Notes: generated by a model not told the origin, from the letters alone. DNA of 64,000 bases from Pirellulales bacterium (GCA_019636335.1 JAHBXR010000005.1:96197-160196); one strand, 5' to 3'. Positions 1 through 9,846 are shown, counted from the stretch's first letter. Program-made: numbers and translations.

Positions 1-2582
1 TGGTACACCCTTCGCCGACGCTGGCCATCGGCGCCGGCTGGCGCAGTCCCGTCAGCGCAGCGATGCGCATCGAAGGGGCCGTGACGAGCGCCCATCCCGA
101 GTGTGGCAACGGCGTCACGTGGTCGCTGGAATTGCGTCGCGGTGCCACGCGGCAGATGCTGGCCAAGGGGATCTCGGCCGGAGCTCAGCTGGTGCAGGTC
201 GGCCCCGTGGAGAACATCGCTATTCGACAGGGAGATTTCGTGTCGCTCTTGATCGGCCCTCGCGATGGCAACCATGCCTGCGACCTGACCGACATCGAGC
301 TCGTCTTGTCGACCGGCGGCGATCATTCGCAGGTGTGGAACCTGACGGCCGATGTGTCGCCCGATCTGCTGGCGGGCAATCCACACGCCGACCGGCAGGG
401 CAATGCTGGGGTGTGGCATTTCTATACCGAGCCCGTCAGCGGCGTGCCGTCGGGACCGGTGATTCCGGCCGATTCGATCCTCGCCCGCTGGCAAGCCGTC
501 GAAGGGAAAGAAGAAAAGAACAAGCTCGCCGAAGAGTTGCAATCGCTGCTGCTGGCCGGTCCGCCCGCGGGCGCTCAAACGCCGAACGGGGCGCTCTATC
601 GCCAGCTTGCATCGCTCGGGGGGCCACTCTTCGCGGGCGCCCAGTTGGAGGCGAACAACGCCGCCGGCGCGAGCGGGAATTTGGACTGGGGACTCGATCC
701 CACCCTGTTCGGCAAGAGCCCGAGCGGCGAGCCGATCGATGCGCACGACCTCTGCGTCGCGGCGTCCTCGGTACTCGAGCTCAAGCTACCGGCCGATCTC
801 GTGGGTGGTTGCGAGTTGCTGGCCACGGCCGCACTTCACCCGGTCGAAGGCCGCGACGGGACCGCGCAGGTGGAAATCGCCAGCATCCCCCCGAAGAACA
901 CCTCGACGCTACGGGCCGACGCCCCGATTCTCGTCGGCGAAGCCGGTACGCGTCGTGAGGCGCTGGCCCGAGCCTGTGAAGACTTCCGCCGACTGTTCCC
1001 TGCGGCATTGTGCTACAACCGCATCGTGCCGGTCGACGAGGCGGTCACGCTGACGCTCTTCCATCGCGAGGACGAGTCGCTGGCTCGGCTGATGCTCGAT
1101 GACCGCGAACGAGCGGACCTCGATCGCTTGTGGAGCGAGCTGCACTACGTGAGCCAGGACGCGCTCACGCAGGTCGATGCCTTTGCCCAGCTCATGGAGT
1201 ATGCGACGCAGGATAGCGACCCGCGTTTGTTCGAGCCCTATCGCGAGCCGATCCATCGCCACGCCGCCGAGTATCGACAGCAATTGATCGACACCGAGCC
1301 GCAACACCTGGCCGCCGCGCTGGCGCTGGCGGGACGTGCCTATCGGCGACCGCTTCGCGAGAACGAGCAACAAGAGCTGAAGGATCTCTATACGAAGCTT
1401 CGGGGTGAAGACATTCCGCACGAGGAGGCGATTCGCCTGCTCGTCGCGCGGATTTTCGTGTCGCCGGCCTTTCTCTACCGCGTGGAAGAGGCCGCGTCGG
1501 GGAAAGAGGCACGGCCCATCTCCGATACGGAGCTTGCCAGCCGGCTGAGCTATTTCCTCTGGTCGTCCTGTCCCGACGAGGAGTTGCGCGACCTGGCGGC
1601 GGCGGGAGCACTGCACACGGAGGAAGCAATTCTCGCGCAGACGCGCCGCCTGTCGGCCGATCCGAGGGTGCGCCGCATGGCGGTCGAGTTCGCCTCGCAG
1701 TGGATCCACGTCTACGACTTCGACACGCTCGACGAGAAGAGCGAACAACATTATCCGGAGTTCAAGACGCTGCGGGGCGACATGTACGAAGAAGCGATTC
1801 GCTTCTTTACCGATCTGATTCAGCGCGATGGTTCGGTGCTCGACGTGCTCGATGCGGATTACACGTTCGTGAACGAGCGTTTGGCGGCGTTCTACGGTAT
1901 CGAAGGCGTCTCCGGTGACGAGTGGCGACGCGTCGAGGGTGTGCGCTCGCTCGGCCGCGGCGGCATTCTCGGCTTTGCGTCGACCCTGGCGAAACAGTCG
2001 GGTGCGTCACGCACCAGCCCCACGCTACGTGGCGCCTGGGTCAGCGAGGTCTTGCTGGGTGAAAAGCTGCCGCGTCCCCCCAAGGACGTGCCCCAAATAC
2101 CCGAGGATGAAACCGCTACGGCGGGGCTCACCGTGCGTCAGCTCGTCGAAAAGCATGCCAGCGATCCACGCTGCTCGACCTGTCACGTGCGCGTCGACCC
2201 GTTCGGCTTCGCGCTCGAGGAGTTCGATGCCATCGGCCGCCGCCGCCAGCACGATCTGGCCGATCGGTCTCTCGATACGAACGTCACGCTCCGCGACGGC
2301 ACGCAGTTCGCCGGGCAGGAGGGGCTGCGGGCCTACCTGCGCAACGAACGACGAGACGCACTCTTGCGACAATTCTGCCGCAAGCTGCTAGGCTATGCCT
2401 TGGGGCGCGGCGTGCAATTATCGGACGAACCGCTGCTGGCCGAGATGCAAAGCCGGCTGGCCAGCCGCGACTATCGCTTTTCGGCGGCGGTCGAGGCGAT
2501 CGTCGTGAGCCCGCAGTTCCGCGAAATCCGTGGTCAAGAATACATCGGCATCGAACCGGTTGAACCTACCGAAGACGAATGA
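1..2582 (+). CDS. DUF1592/DUF1588/DUF1585 planctomycete cytochrome-type protein (5' partial)
   Basis: The frame is open to the left edge (phase starting at base 3), and the residues before the first in-frame ATG at 63 continue the family pattern, so the gene starts outside the window. Domains in order, by position: DUF1595 about 1305-1490, DUF1592 about 1509-1900, DUF1588 about 1962-2270 and DUF1585 about 2310-2545. A CSTCH haem-type motif lies in the DUF1588 part near base 2172, in the usual CxxCHxxxDPxGFALE setting. Family knowledge: these large exported proteins are abundant in Planctomycetes, usually have an N-terminal cytochrome-like PSCyt domain (here it would lie outside the window), and are paired with a DUF1552 protein. 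The stop codon overlaps an ATG of the next frame, and the DUF1552 start used here lies 32 bases downstream, so the two are probably co-transcribed. The biochemical role is unknown; a link to polymer or sugar oxidation is inference only. Confidence 0.9.
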   Translation, partial: VHPSPTLAIGAGWRSPVSAAMRIEGAVTSAHPECGNGVTWSLELRRGATRQMLAKGISAGAQLVQVGPVENIAIRQGDFVSLLIGPRDGNHACDLTDIELVLSTGGDHSQVWNLTADVSPDLLAGNPHADRQGNAGVWHFYTEPVSGVPSGPVIPADSILARWQAVEGKEEKNKLAEELQSLLLAGPPAGAQTPNGALYRQLASLGGPLFAGAQLEANNAAGASGNLDWGLDPTLFGKSPSGEPIDAHDLCVAASSVLELKLPADLVGGCELLATAALHPVEGRDGTAQVEIASIPPKNTSTLRADAPILVGEAGTRREALARACEDFRRLFPAALCYNRIVPVDEAVTLTLFHREDESLARLMLDDRERADLDRLWSELHYVSQDALTQVDAFAQLMEYATQDSDPRLFEPYREPIHRHAAEYRQQLIDTEPQHLAAALALAGRAYRRPLRENEQQELKDLYTKLRGEDIPHEEAIRLLVARIFVSPAFLYRVEEAASGKEARPISDTELASRLSYFLWSSCPDEELRDLAAAGALHTEEAILAQTRRLSADPRVRRMAVEFASQWIHVYDFDTLDEKSEQHYPEFKTLRGDMYEEAIRFFTDLIQRDGSVLDVLDADYTFVNERLAAFYGIEGVSGDEWRRVEGVRSLGRGGILGFASTLAKQSGASRTSPTLRGAWVSEVLLGEKLPRPPKDVPQIPEDETATAGLTVRQLVEKHASDPRCSTCHVRVDPFGFALEEFDAIGRRRQHDLADRSLDTNVTLRDGTQFAGQEGLRAYLRNERRDALLRQFCRKLLGYALGRGVQLSDEPLLAEMQSRLASRDYRFSAAVEAIVVSPQFREIRGQEYIGIEPVEPTEDE

Positions 2583-2614
2583 GCCCCGCGCGCCAACCCC
2601 TGCGAGGATCCAAG

Positions 2615-3919
2615 ATGAACCTGCACCATTTTTCGCGCCGCACGTTTCTCCGCGGAGTCGGGGTCACGATGGCGCTGCCATGGATGGAATCGCGACTGGT
2701 GTGGGGAGACGAGGCGCCGGCCGTCGCCAAGGGCAGCGAAGCGCCCATCCGCCTGGCGGTGCTCTTCTCGGGCAATGGCTTCCACAGCACGGAGTGGTGG
2801 GCACGCGGCGAGGGAAGCCAGATGGAGTTGGGCCAGGTCCTCGCGCCTTTGCACGACTACCGCGAGAAGATGCTCTTCATTCGCGGCCTCTATAACGAGG
2901 AGGCACTCAAGGGGAACATCCACAGTTCGCAGACGGGCAATCTGCTCTCCGGCGCCCCGCTCGCCTCGGGAGGCGAAATCCGCTCCGGCACGAGCATCGA
3001 TCAGTTGCTCGCCCAGACGTATGGGCAATCGACCAAGGTGCCCAGCCTGGTGCTGGGCTGCGAAAAGTCGAACCCCTCGGTCCACAAGAACTACTCGATG
3101 CTTTACAGCTCCCACATCTCGTGGAGCTCGCCCACCACGCCCACGCCGCTCGAGTTGTACCCGGCGCTGGCGTTCGATCGGCTGTTCAAGGACGAAGTCG
3201 GTCGGGGCGACAAGAGCGTGCTCGATGCCGTGCTGGAAGATGCCCGCGGCTTCCGCCAGCAAGTCAGCAAGAATGATCAGCGTAAGCTGGACGAATATCT
3301 CGACTCGGTCCGCGAGGTCGAGCAGCGTATCGAACAAGCCGGCAAGCAGGGAGAGTTGCAGGGCTGGCGTCCCACGCTGATGCAGCCGAACATGGCCCGT
3401 CCCGACGAAGGCGTGCCGCAGAACATCGCCGACCACATGCGGCTGATGTGCGATATTCTCGTGCTCGGCTTCCAGACCGATACGACGCGCATCTGCACGC
3501 TGAAGCTGAACAACGACCACAGCTCGCTGCGTTTCCCGCACTTGAACGTCGACTACATGATCCACCATCTGCTGTCGCACTCCGACACGGCCGACTGGCT
3601 CAAGGTGAATCAATTCTTCCTCGAACAGCTCGCCTACGTCGCCGGCAAGCTCGACGCCATTCAGGAAGGAGAACGCACGGCGCTCGATAATTCGATGCTG
3701 CTCTACTGTTCGAGCATGATGACCGGCGGCCACGATGCCACGCAGTTGCCCGTCGTACTGCTGGGCGGGGGGGGTGGAAAGCTCCAGGGTGGCCGCGTGC
3801 TCGATTACCTCGGCCAGTCGAATCGCAAAATGTGCAGCCTCTACCTGTCGATGCTCGACAAGGCCGGCCTGCACCTCGACCGCTTCGGCGACTCGACCGA
3901 ACGTTTGGCCGAGATTTGA
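2615..3919 (+). CDS. DUF1552 family protein, Tat-exported
   Basis: About 434 residues, typical for DUF1552. The N-terminus MNLHHFSRRTFLRGVGV carries a clear twin-arginine motif (SRRTFLRG) followed by a short hydrophobic stretch, so export by the Tat route is expected. I chose ATG 2615 because it starts directly at the family N-terminus and has GAGG about 7 bases upstream. An earlier in-frame ATG at 2579 overlaps the upstream stop and would add 12 residues that look like linker. The body holds the family-typical segments FSGNGFHSTEWW-like and SSMMTGGHDATQLP near the C-terminus, related to the DUF1501/alkaline-phosphatase-like fold. It directly follows the DUF1592 gene, the usual partner arrangement. 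The molecular function is not established; the family assignment is secure. Confidence 0.9.
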   Translation: MNLHHFSRRTFLRGVGVTMALPWMESRLVWGDEAPAVAKGSEAPIRLAVLFSGNGFHSTEWWARGEGSQMELGQVLAPLHDYREKMLFIRGLYNEEALKGNIHSSQTGNLLSGAPLASGGEIRSGTSIDQLLAQTYGQSTKVPSLVLGCEKSNPSVHKNYSMLYSSHISWSSPTTPTPLELYPALAFDRLFKDEVGRGDKSVLDAVLEDARGFRQQVSKNDQRKLDEYLDSVREVEQRIEQAGKQGELQGWRPTLMQPNMARPDEGVPQNIADHMRLMCDILVLGFQTDTTRICTLKLNNDHSSLRFPHLNVDYMIHHLLSHSDTADWLKVNQFFLEQLAYVAGKLDAIQEGERTALDNSMLLYCSSMMTGGHDATQLPVVLLGGGGGKLQGGRVLDYLGQSNRKMCSLYLSMLDKAGLHLDRFGDSTERLAEI

Positions 3920-3956
3920 TTCACCTCGCCGACGGCGATCGGGGGCGATTCCAGAA

Positions 3957-4712
3957 TCACTCTCGCACCAACTCGGTACGCACGCCGCGGAGATCCATTT
4001 CGTACTCGATCTCTTCCACCGGCGGCCGGCTGTAGCACCATTGCACGCCCCGGGCGCCGGCGGTGTCCATGCGGCCGAGCAACACGCGCGGCAACAGCGG
4101 CTCGATCGCGTGTACGGTGTAGACATTCACCGTTGTTGAAAGCGACCAATCGGCGCCGAGCCCACGCAGGCGGTTTTCCATCAGATCCATGACGAAGCGT
4201 GCCTTGGTGGCGATGCCACTGGGCGAGGTATCGCCGAGCGCCACGATCCCCTCACGTTCGAGCACTCCCTCGGGCAGCTCGCCTCCTCCGGCGACGACAA
4301 AGGTTGGATTCTCCTTGGTATCGCCAGGTCGCGTGTAGGAGTAGCCGAACACAGATGGCTCGACCGGCGGCGCAACCGCCGGCGCGACATTCGTCCGCGC
4401 GACGGGGTTCACTCCGCCAACGAATACGCCCCAGTCTTCGAGGATCGCCGAGTAGCCAGCATTGAATTCGGCGAAGCCGCCAAAGCAGTACGGTGTCGGC
4501 GAGCGCAATTCCACGCCGCACAGCGCCGCGCGGGGGCGCCCCTCTTCGGCGAGCAACGCGGCGATGCGTTCCATACCGGCCCGGTAGGGAATCTGCCGCA
4601 AGAACGTTACGTGGACAATCTCGTAGCCGGGCTGCGCGATCGCGCCACACGAATAGGGAGCGATGCCTGGCAGAAACGAGTAGTTGCCCGTGGGATGTGC
4701 GATGAGCGGCAT
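3957..4712 (-). CDS. RidA-related protein similar to 2-aminomuconate deaminase (CnbZ-like)
   Basis: 251 residues from ATG 4712 (MPLIAHPTGNYSFLPG). The open frame runs further upstream, but that part is the antisense of the neighbouring membrane-protein gene and has no family-like content. The body matches my memory of proteins annotated as 2-amino-5-chloromuconate deaminase: FLPGIAPYSCGAIAQPGYEI, LCGVELRSPTPY, a GFAEFNAGYSAILEDWGVF segment, NPVARTNVAP and VEEIEYEMDLRGVR. Those enzymes are distant relatives of the RidA/YjgF family and release ammonia from enamine or imine compounds. No aromatic ring-cleavage genes are seen nearby, so the substrate here is open. It is convergent with the DUF1552 gene and divergent from the membrane gene at 4833. 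The family call is from recall of sequence pattern, so it is moderate. Confidence 0.6.
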   Translation of the reverse strand: MPLIAHPTGNYSFLPGIAPYSCGAIAQPGYEIVHVTFLRQIPYRAGMERIAALLAEEGRPRAALCGVELRSPTPYCFGGFAEFNAGYSAILEDWGVFVGGVNPVARTNVAPAVAPPVEPSVFGYSYTRPGDTKENPTFVVAGGGELPEGVLEREGIVALGDTSPSGIATKARFVMDLMENRLRGLGADWSLSTTVNVYTVHAIEPLLPRVLLGRMDTAGARGVQWCYSRPPVEEIEYEMDLRGVRTELVRE

Positions 4713-4778
4713 GGTGACCTGGTGGAAGTATCTTTCGAGGAACGCAGAGAACAGGGCAGGGGGGCGGACGGTCGAGCT

Positions 4779-4786
4779 AGTATACT
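4779..4786. promoter_or_regulatory. Possible shared -10 element between divergent genes
   Basis: The 120-base gap between the start at 4712 (minus strand) and the start at 4833 (plus strand) contains AGTATACT. It is perfectly palindromic and includes TATACT on both strands, one mismatch from a sigma-70 -10 box. I see no convincing -35 box on either side, so this is a weak candidate only. Confidence 0.22.
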
Positions 4787-4832
4787 GTCCGCCATCCGCC
4801 CGCCATGATGCCTTCCCTGGAGATCTTCTCCC

Positions 4833-6371
4833 GTGCCTCGCGAAGCTCGCCGCGATCTCGTTCACGATCTGTTCCTGCCGACGTTGCTCTTCGCGGCGCT
4901 GGGTGGCATGACCTGGGCCGTGCGTGGTTCTTCCGGCTACGGCGCGACGGCCGGCTGTATCTTTGCCGGCGTCATGTGGGGGGCGGCGTGGTGGTTCATC
5001 TCGCGTGATCCAACATCCGACGCGCCCACGCGCCGCTACACCTCGGCCTGGATCATTCTGGCCGTCACGATCGGGTTCGGCTTCTCGGGCGCGCGTGGCT
5101 GGATGCAGTGGCCCAGCTTTTTCGAGGGCCGGTTGTTCCTCGCGCCGAACGAGTCGGTGCCGATCTCGCGCGGCTACGGCTTCTTGTGGCTGTTTATCGC
5201 GGGCATGCCCTGGGCCGGCCTGGGAGCATGCCTGCTCGCCTGGTGCGGTTCGCTGCGCGAAACGCGCGCCTGGCATTGGGTGCTCCGCATCGGTTGCGGG
5301 TTCGGCGGCGGAGCACTGGCCTGGTATCTCTACCACGCCTATCCGCAACACTTCCTGCCGCTGTACGATTCGCTCGAGACGCAATACCACGATCTCGAAC
5401 ACCACAACAACCTGCGCCGACTGGTGAACGACAGCCGGCTCGCCATCGCCCACCTGGGCATCTATCTCGGGCTACTCTCCTATGAGCTCATGCACCGCGA
5501 CTGGAAAAACTCGCTCCTCATCGCCACCGTCGGCATTGTCAACGGCACGGGCTGGGCGCTCTGTCAGAACTGGAAGTGGGCCGCCACCACGTGGCCCGGC
5601 AGCAATTTCAACTGGTGGCGCTGCTGGGAATCGTCCGGCGGCATCAGCATCGGCGTGGCGCTCGGCCTCGCCTACTTCCTGACGAACCGCCGCATGGGCG
5701 AAGCGGAGTTGGCCACCCTCCGCGCGCGCCGCTCGATCGTGGGGCCGAACCTCGAGTGGCTGGCGGTCTACCTGCTGCTGGCGCTGGTGTCCGTCATTGC
5801 CATGCTGGAGGCCGCCGGCCTGTGGGGCATGATCTATCTCGGCGCGATGGTCCTCTTCGGCATTGCCTACGTGATCGTTCGCCGTGGAACGTTCGATCGC
5901 GAAACGCCGGCTCTGCCCGGGGCGCCGAGCGATCCCACGCTCGAGCGATTCGGGCTGTATGTCGGCCTGCTGTTCGGATTGGGACTCTCGCTGCGCAACG
6001 GACTCAAGGGCTGGTTCAACATCTACCGCGGCCACGAGGAGTACTACAGCAGCTTGCTCTGGTGGATTCTCGGTCCGTGCTTTCTCGTGGTGCTGCTCGC
6101 GCTCTTCTGGCAGGCCCTGTACCGGCCGCTGCCGCGCGACCAGCGTGGCGACCTCTTCCCGCACGCGCACGGGCTGATGTGGCTGGTGCTCGTGGTGCAA
6201 AACGTACTCGGCCAGATGATTACCGGTCCACTGCACGAGTGGAACGAGTTTGCCTTTAACCTCTACTACGTGCTGCTGTTTCTGATCACGGCGGTGATCG
6301 TGGTGCATTACGCCACGCGAGAACAAGAACACTCACACGTCAGTACACCGAGGACGCCTGTCGCAGCTTGA
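4833..6371 (+). CDS. Polytopic inner-membrane protein, paralogue of the gene at 11276-12811
   Basis: 512 residues with about a dozen hydrophobic segments, so an integral membrane protein. I use GTG 4833, with GGAG about 10 bases upstream; no better ATG is in frame. Conserved-looking parts are GGMTWAVRGSSGYGATAG near residue 25 and a NWWRCWESSGGISIG segment in the middle. The same landmarks appear in the membrane protein at 11276-12811 (GGMGWGIRGQYGHETGAMMA; NWWNMMETTFG) at similar spacing and near-identical length, so the two are distant paralogues. It ends 37 bases from the end of the convergent CHAT gene. I do not recognise a named transporter family; no signal peptide, ATPase or catalytic motif is visible. 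Function unknown. Confidence 0.8.
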   Translation: MPREARRDLVHDLFLPTLLFAALGGMTWAVRGSSGYGATAGCIFAGVMWGAAWWFISRDPTSDAPTRRYTSAWIILAVTIGFGFSGARGWMQWPSFFEGRLFLAPNESVPISRGYGFLWLFIAGMPWAGLGACLLAWCGSLRETRAWHWVLRIGCGFGGGALAWYLYHAYPQHFLPLYDSLETQYHDLEHHNNLRRLVNDSRLAIAHLGIYLGLLSYELMHRDWKNSLLIATVGIVNGTGWALCQNWKWAATTWPGSNFNWWRCWESSGGISIGVALGLAYFLTNRRMGEAELATLRARRSIVGPNLEWLAVYLLLALVSVIAMLEAAGLWGMIYLGAMVLFGIAYVIVRRGTFDRETPALPGAPSDPTLERFGLYVGLLFGLGLSLRNGLKGWFNIYRGHEEYYSSLLWWILGPCFLVVLLALFWQALYRPLPRDQRGDLFPHAHGLMWLVLVVQNVLGQMITGPLHEWNEFAFNLYYVLLFLITAVIVVHYATREQEHSHVSTPRTPVAA

Positions 6372-6408
6372 TAAAACGGCAGAGGGTGAGTTGGTCGGCG
6401 CGCGATCC

Positions 6409-9400
6409 TTATCGCGGATCGCCGACGAGAATAAAACTCGCCCAGAAGAACGGATGGGCAGCGCCTTCGCTCTTGCGGCGATCGGCGATGGCCTTTAGTT
6501 CCGCGTCGCGCAGCGAGGCCGATTTCGACTTGCCGGCCGCCAGTCCGCGGTAGAAGTCGACCATCAGCTTTTGCGTGTCCTCGTCGGGCACCTTGTACAA
6601 GCTAGTCAGCAGCGTGCTTGCGCCGGCGTAAGCAAACGCACGCCGCAGTCCGGTGACCCCTTCGCCGGTGCGCAGGTCGCCCAAACCGGTCTCGCACGCC
6701 GAGAGCACGACCAACTCCGTGCCGCGGAGCTTCAACATGCCGATCTCTTCGGCGGTGACCCAGCCGTCGTCGCGTGATTCTGACGCTACGGCCTCGTCGT
6801 CGCTTGTCTGACGATTCGCGCCGGCGAGGACGATACCCGATCGCAGCAGCGGATTCTCTTGCTTCTTCAACGAGCCGAGCCCCTGGGCGGCGCTCATACC
6901 GCCACGTTCGACGCCCTGAGTGTTTACCTCCTGCTCGGCCTCGGCTGCCTGACTCGGCAGGTAATAGCCATGCGTCGCGAGGTGCAAGATACGCGGCGAC
7001 GTTTTCAGTCCCTTGAGACGTTCTTCCAATGCCGCCGCGCCGGTCACTTGAACCACCGGCCCATACGTCTTGTCCTTGGCCAGGATTTCGGCGATGGCGG
7101 CCGCTTCCTTGACGGTGCCTGGCAAGGGGCTCCAATTCAGGCCGCGCAGGTCGCTCGGCACGGCGCCGCGAAACTCGACCTCGGGTGCGCCGCGCAGCAA
7201 GGCGGCTAGCTCATCGCTCGGCGGCACTGCCTCGCCACTGAACTTGAAGTCGGGCGCGGCGAAGACGAGCGTGCCTTGTGACCGCTCAGGATTGCCGACG
7301 ATCAGCGCCCGGCTATTACTGATATACGACACTGCACGCGACTCGATCAGGTATTTGTCCTTCTCGTCGACCAGGGCCTCGAAGGGGATTCGCGTCAGCT
7401 CTCCGTCGGGACAGAGGTACAACGTCGTGGCGCCGTCGAGCGACTTCTCGAGTGGGGCCACGACCAGATCGTAAAGCTTGCGAGCGGGAACCTTGTATTG
7501 TTCCTCGATCTCAGCCTCGTCCGCGACGGCCAGAGCGCGGCCCGCTTGCTCTACCTCGCGGCGGATTTGTCCGACCAGCGCATCAATCGGCCCGGCCGGG
7601 CCCAAATCGACAAAATGATGGCGCGACCCCGGCTTTCCGCGGAGCACGATCGCACCGTAGTGCGCCGGCTGGCGGGCAAGCTTCTCAAAGTCGAAGGGGT
7701 GGTAGCGAAAAATGTCCACCAGGGCGCAAGCGGGATCTAACTGGGCAAGGTCTTCCGGGATCACCACCTGCTTGGGAGGCGCTGCCAATTCGCTGCCAGA
7801 AAGTCGTGAATTCAACTGTGCTTCGAGCGATTGGATCTCATCCGTTAAATCCTCGGATGCCGCGGGATTCAAGGCGCGGTTCGCTTGCTCTTGCCGTGCC
7901 GCTTGCAACTCGGTTGCCAACCGTTCCATTTCTTCGTCATCGGCAAAGGCCATCTGTCGTCCACGAAAGCGAAACAACGCGTCGAGCACGGCGGTCTTGC
8001 GGTCTGTCAGCATGAAGTAGGCACGGTCGATCTGCGACGGCGAAAGATTCTTGACGGTGCCAAGCAACGTCAACAGCAGGTTGGTGGCCCCTTGCTGCTC
8101 GCCGACATAACGGTGCATCGTCTCTTCCGAGACGTCTCCCAGGATGTCCTCCGTCGCCTTGAACTGCATCAGACTGGCATCGAGCACCAAGTCCAAGGCG
8201 TGCGACAGGTTCCCGCTTCGGGCCTGGTACATGGCATAGTTCTGCGTCGCGCCGTAGAGGCGCGGATGGCCATTGGGATAGAACTCCGAGCCGTACATTT
8301 TTCGACAGATGGCCCACGCCCGCGCGAGGTAGGGCTCTGCCTGGTCCAACTCACCCGTCTTGAGATGGAGCATCCCCACGTTGCTGAGGACCGACACGAA
8401 CGTGAAATTCCCCTGCGGATACGACTCCTCGGAAAAAAGCTTCTCGGCCACTTGCAAAGCGCGCGACGCGTATTCCTGCGATGCCTTCAGATCGTTTGCG
8501 CTGTCGAGCAGTTGCGACTGGGCGTTCCAAACGCCAATGAGAAAAGGATGCCCCTGCGGAAACTTCTCGACCGGGTAAAGCTCTTCGGCGATTCTCACGG
8601 CCTTTTCGCCTTCGGCGCATGCCTCGGCAAATTGCTGGCGATAGACGAACACGTCTGCCAGGTACAAATAGGCCTGCGCCAATTCACTTTGCACCGGGAG
8701 AGTCGGGTCGGCAGCGTTCAGTTTTTCGAGAAAGGCAATGTCGCGCTCGTAGATCTCTTGAGCTCGATCGATTTCTCCCAGGGAGTAGTGTGTACGCCCG
8801 AGGTGCTGCTTGAGAGTGACAATCTCATGTTCCTTGGCAGCGACGATCTCGGGCCGAGACGCGGGTATCTGGTCCTTGATTTGCTCGAAGAGGTCGATGG
8901 CGCGTTGGAGATGAATCCGGGCGCTACCATAGTTGCCCATCTCTTCCTCGAGGAATCCCAGATTGCCCAGCGATCGCGCGACGTCGGGCTGTGGACCAAA
9001 CGCGGGGGGATAAAGTGCCTCGGCCACTTCCAGGTTGCGAACCAACTCGGCATGGGCGCGCGTCATGTTTCCCATGTCGCGTTGCAGGGCCGCCATGTTA
9101 ATGAGCGCGTCAAGCAAACTGGGATGTCGAGTGGGGTATTTATCCTCGGGGTAGAGCGTTTCGGTCATTTCGAGGGCCGCGGGGATGTAATGCGCAGCTT
9201 CCTGCAAGTGACGCTGCCGCAAATGTGCCTGCCCTAAGAGGCGCATCAGGGAGAGTAGTTGAGGATTGGGCGTTGGAAGGAGCTTTTCGCGGATGGCGAG
9301 GGCCTGGTCCGCGAGTTGCACGGCCTCGGCATAGTTGAGCTTCTGGAATGCCGTGTGGGCGTCTCTCTCCAGTTGCTGTGCCCGCAGCAGTTCTTCTTGT

Positions 9401-9846
9401 TCGGCCGGCTTGAGGGCAAGCAAGGTCTCGAAGCGTTTGACGGTCCAGTGCGCATCGGCCGTCTCGTAATAGTCTTCGCCAAAGTTGGCCGCCGTGATAT
9501 CGGCGTGCCGACGGTACATCGCTAGGGCTTGTTGCAAGTCTCCCTGGCTCTCGTAAATGTTCCCCAGTGCCTTCAGTAGAACAGTCGTTTCGATTCGATT
9601 TGGCCTGATTCGCTCGGACGTCTCGACCGCCTCGAGTCCGACAGCGGTCGCTTCATCCAACTTTCCGGCGTTGAACAGATCGGCGAACTCGCCAAATTGC
9701 TGTTCAAATTTGCCCAATAATGCCTGCTGTTCCGGCGTGGGAGCGTCGGCTGCGTCCTCTTGTGCAACGACTTTCGACTCGGCGGCCGTGGAGAAGGCAA
9801 AAGAAAAGATCAGGACGCACGAGACAAACATCCTTCGCGATCGCAT
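6409..9846 (-). CDS. Secreted TPR-CHAT protein (caspase-like peptidase domain)
   Basis: 1145 residues. The start at 9846 is followed by a signal peptide (MRSRRMFVSCVLIFSFAFS...), with GAGG 8 bases upstream. The N-terminal two thirds is a TPR superhelix in which several repeats carry the tag LYPxExFPxGHP. The C-terminal CHAT domain holds LHLATHGYYLP (His about 959) and VVLSACETGLGDLRTGEG (Cys about 1051), the His-Cys dyad of the caspase/separase-like clan, and ends in HPFFWASFILVGDPR. Family knowledge: CHAT domains are putative proteases, sometimes activated by partner proteins in bacterial immunity; planctomycetes have many with TPRs. It has the same architecture as the gene at 12943-17109. 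It probably forms an operon with the oxidoreductase gene 74 bases upstream. The exported location separates it from cytosolic gasdermin or CRISPR-linked CHAT proteases. Confidence 0.9.
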   Translation of the reverse strand: MRSRRMFVSCVLIFSFAFSTAAESKVVAQEDAADAPTPEQQALLGKFEQQFGEFADLFNAGKLDEATAVGLEAVETSERIRPNRIETTVLLKALGNIYESQGDLQQALAMYRRHADITAANFGEDYYETADAHWTVKRFETLLALKPAEQEELLRAQQLERDAHTAFQKLNYAEAVQLADQALAIREKLLPTPNPQLLSLMRLLGQAHLRQRHLQEAAHYIPAALEMTETLYPEDKYPTRHPSLLDALINMAALQRDMGNMTRAHAELVRNLEVAEALYPPAFGPQPDVARSLGNLGFLEEEMGNYGSARIHLQRAIDLFEQIKDQIPASRPEIVAAKEHEIVTLKQHLGRTHYSLGEIDRAQEIYERDIAFLEKLNAADPTLPVQSELAQAYLYLADVFVYRQQFAEACAEGEKAVRIAEELYPVEKFPQGHPFLIGVWNAQSQLLDSANDLKASQEYASRALQVAEKLFSEESYPQGNFTFVSVLSNVGMLHLKTGELDQAEPYLARAWAICRKMYGSEFYPNGHPRLYGATQNYAMYQARSGNLSHALDLVLDASLMQFKATEDILGDVSEETMHRYVGEQQGATNLLLTLLGTVKNLSPSQIDRAYFMLTDRKTAVLDALFRFRGRQMAFADDEEMERLATELQAARQEQANRALNPAASEDLTDEIQSLEAQLNSRLSGSELAAPPKQVVIPEDLAQLDPACALVDIFRYHPFDFEKLARQPAHYGAIVLRGKPGSRHHFVDLGPAGPIDALVGQIRREVEQAGRALAVADEAEIEEQYKVPARKLYDLVVAPLEKSLDGATTLYLCPDGELTRIPFEALVDEKDKYLIESRAVSYISNSRALIVGNPERSQGTLVFAAPDFKFSGEAVPPSDELAALLRGAPEVEFRGAVPSDLRGLNWSPLPGTVKEAAAIAEILAKDKTYGPVVQVTGAAALEERLKGLKTSPRILHLATHGYYLPSQAAEAEQEVNTQGVERGGMSAAQGLGSLKKQENPLLRSGIVLAGANRQTSDDEAVASESRDDGWVTAEEIGMLKLRGTELVVLSACETGLGDLRTGEGVTGLRRAFAYAGASTLLTSLYKVPDEDTQKLMVDFYRGLAAGKSKSASLRDAELKAIADRRKSEGAAHPFFWASFILVGDPR

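Noticed and set aside
4713..5453. Upstream extension of the deaminase-like frame to 498 codons
   Set aside because: The extension overlaps the membrane-protein gene in antisense and has shadow-like composition; the family pattern begins at the ATG at 4712.
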